Source: Bradyrhizobium acaciae (GTDB taxonomy: Bacteria; Pseudomonadota; Alphaproteobacteria; Rhizobiales; Xanthobacteraceae). From it: a stretch of DNA of 32,409 nucleotides. Position 1 is the stretch's first letter; each line of letters begins with the position of its first letter. Shown here in pieces: positions 31,929-32,409 of the stretch. The notes below the pieces were generated by a model. That model was not told the DNA's origin, did not search any database, and saw only the letters and a list, made by a program, of their open reading frames with translations. Position numbers and translations under genes: made by a program. The stretch spans positions 1 through 32,409 of the forward strand of contig NZ_JACMYK010000079.1 in assembly GCF_020889785.1 (NCBI RefSeq), in the 5' to 3' direction.

Positions 31929-32409
31929 TCACTTCTGCTGCACCATACCAGTGCTGGCCACCTGCTTCTCCCAGTCGAAGGTGCCTGCGCCGCAGCGAAG
32001 CCAGACCTTCTGGTAGCCGAGGATGTTCATGGCGACTTCCTCGACGTCGCGCGCGGCGGCTTCCTTGCCGTCCGTCGCCAACAGCTGGATCGTCTGCCGC
32101 AGCTCGGTGACCTTGCTCATGTCGACATCGGACAACTGGGCGGTGGGCAGCAACTGGTCGATGCCTGCGGCAAGCGCTGGATTGTCGGCCGCCGTCATGC
32201 AATGCGGCGTGATGACGGGTTGCGCCTGCGTCGTCGCGCCGGAGCTGGCATTTCCTGCGGTCACACGCGCCGGCGTGCTGTAGGGGACCGTGACGGGAAC
32301 GGCAACCGGCACGCGCACCGGCACCTGCGGCAGCACGAGCACGACCGGACCGCTGCCGGATCCCTTGCTGGTGCCTGTACCTCCGGTGCTGCCGCCGCCC
32401 GCGCTGCTG
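31929..32409 (-). CDS. Val/Pro-rich exported protein paralogue, N-terminus outside window
   Basis: The minus-strand frame enters from the right edge (first complete codon at 32408) and ends at 31929. The visible part is a Gly/Ser/Thr-rich linker (SSAGGGSTGGTGTSKGSGSG), a VPVRVPVAVPVTVP run and a conserved C-terminal domain (LPTAQLSDVDMSKVTELRQTIQLLATDGK...EEVAMNILGYQKVWLRCGAGTFDW). That domain is closely similar to the C-terminus of the protein at 26991-27881. A single Cys in the domain core and another near the VPV run are shared. The signal peptide and promoter are not visible. Function unknown. Confidence 0.75.
   Translation of the reverse strand, partial: SSAGGGSTGGTGTSKGSGSGPVVLVLPQVPVRVPVAVPVTVPYSTPARVTAGNASSGATTQAQPVITPHCMTAADNPALAAGIDQLLPTAQLSDVDMSKVTELRQTIQLLATDGKEAAARDVEEVAMNILGYQKVWLRCGAGTFDWEKQVASTGMVQQK

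Overview
The window is high-GC DNA of alphaproteobacterial style: short intergenic gaps, many ATGA/TGATG gene overlaps, and families common in soil bacteria (DUF1254/DUF1214 proteins, Cache-adenylate cyclases, ring-hydroxylating dioxygenases). The small Cys/Trp-containing secreted proteins fit Bradyrhizobium or a close relative. The genus is an inference from gene content, not from a marker gene. I saw no rRNA, tRNA, CRISPR array or insertion sequence.

Layout. (1) 1-11988, plus strand: after the tail of a small exported protein comes a tightly packed cluster. It encodes a formylglycine-generating enzyme, a Tat-exported Cys-type sulfatase, a HAD phosphatase, a YiaW/YiaV-like DUF3302 + HlyD pair, two exported DUF1254/DUF1214 proteins, a MetA-type outer-membrane protein, a Cache-HAMP adenylate cyclase and an orphan NMT1/SsuA-like binding protein. 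It reads as one envelope-centred operon for handling, and perhaps sensing, an organosulfate or similar small molecule. (2) 12005-16543, minus strand: a small unknown gene, then a dioxygenase operon (large subunit, small subunit, Rieske ferredoxin, MFS transporter, MarR regulator) without a reductase. Its promoter has a perfect palindrome filling the 17-nt spacer. (3) 16738-22810: a LysR regulator divergent from an FAD monooxygenase, alpha/beta hydrolase, MFS permease and M24 hydrolase, apparently a second aromatic-acid catabolic operon. (4) 23164-26873: biosynthetic threonine deaminase, a class II aldolase and an unusual membrane-anchored winged-helix regulator. (5) 26991-32409: an accessory region of small or low-complexity exported proteins on the minus strand, flanking a tandem pair of exported alpha/beta hydrolases on the plus strand. 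The first hydrolase lacks its catalytic residues and carries a frameshift.

The most novel signal is in region 5. Three minus-strand genes for exported proteins have the same upstream architecture. At about 63-65 nt before each start codon lies a TGTGA-ATGN-TCACA palindrome. Another 66-67 nt further upstream begins an array of four GTAAA-like boxes with identical 10/11/11-nt phasing. The spacing is kept although the sequence between is not, which suggests a shared, undescribed regulon for envelope or secreted proteins.
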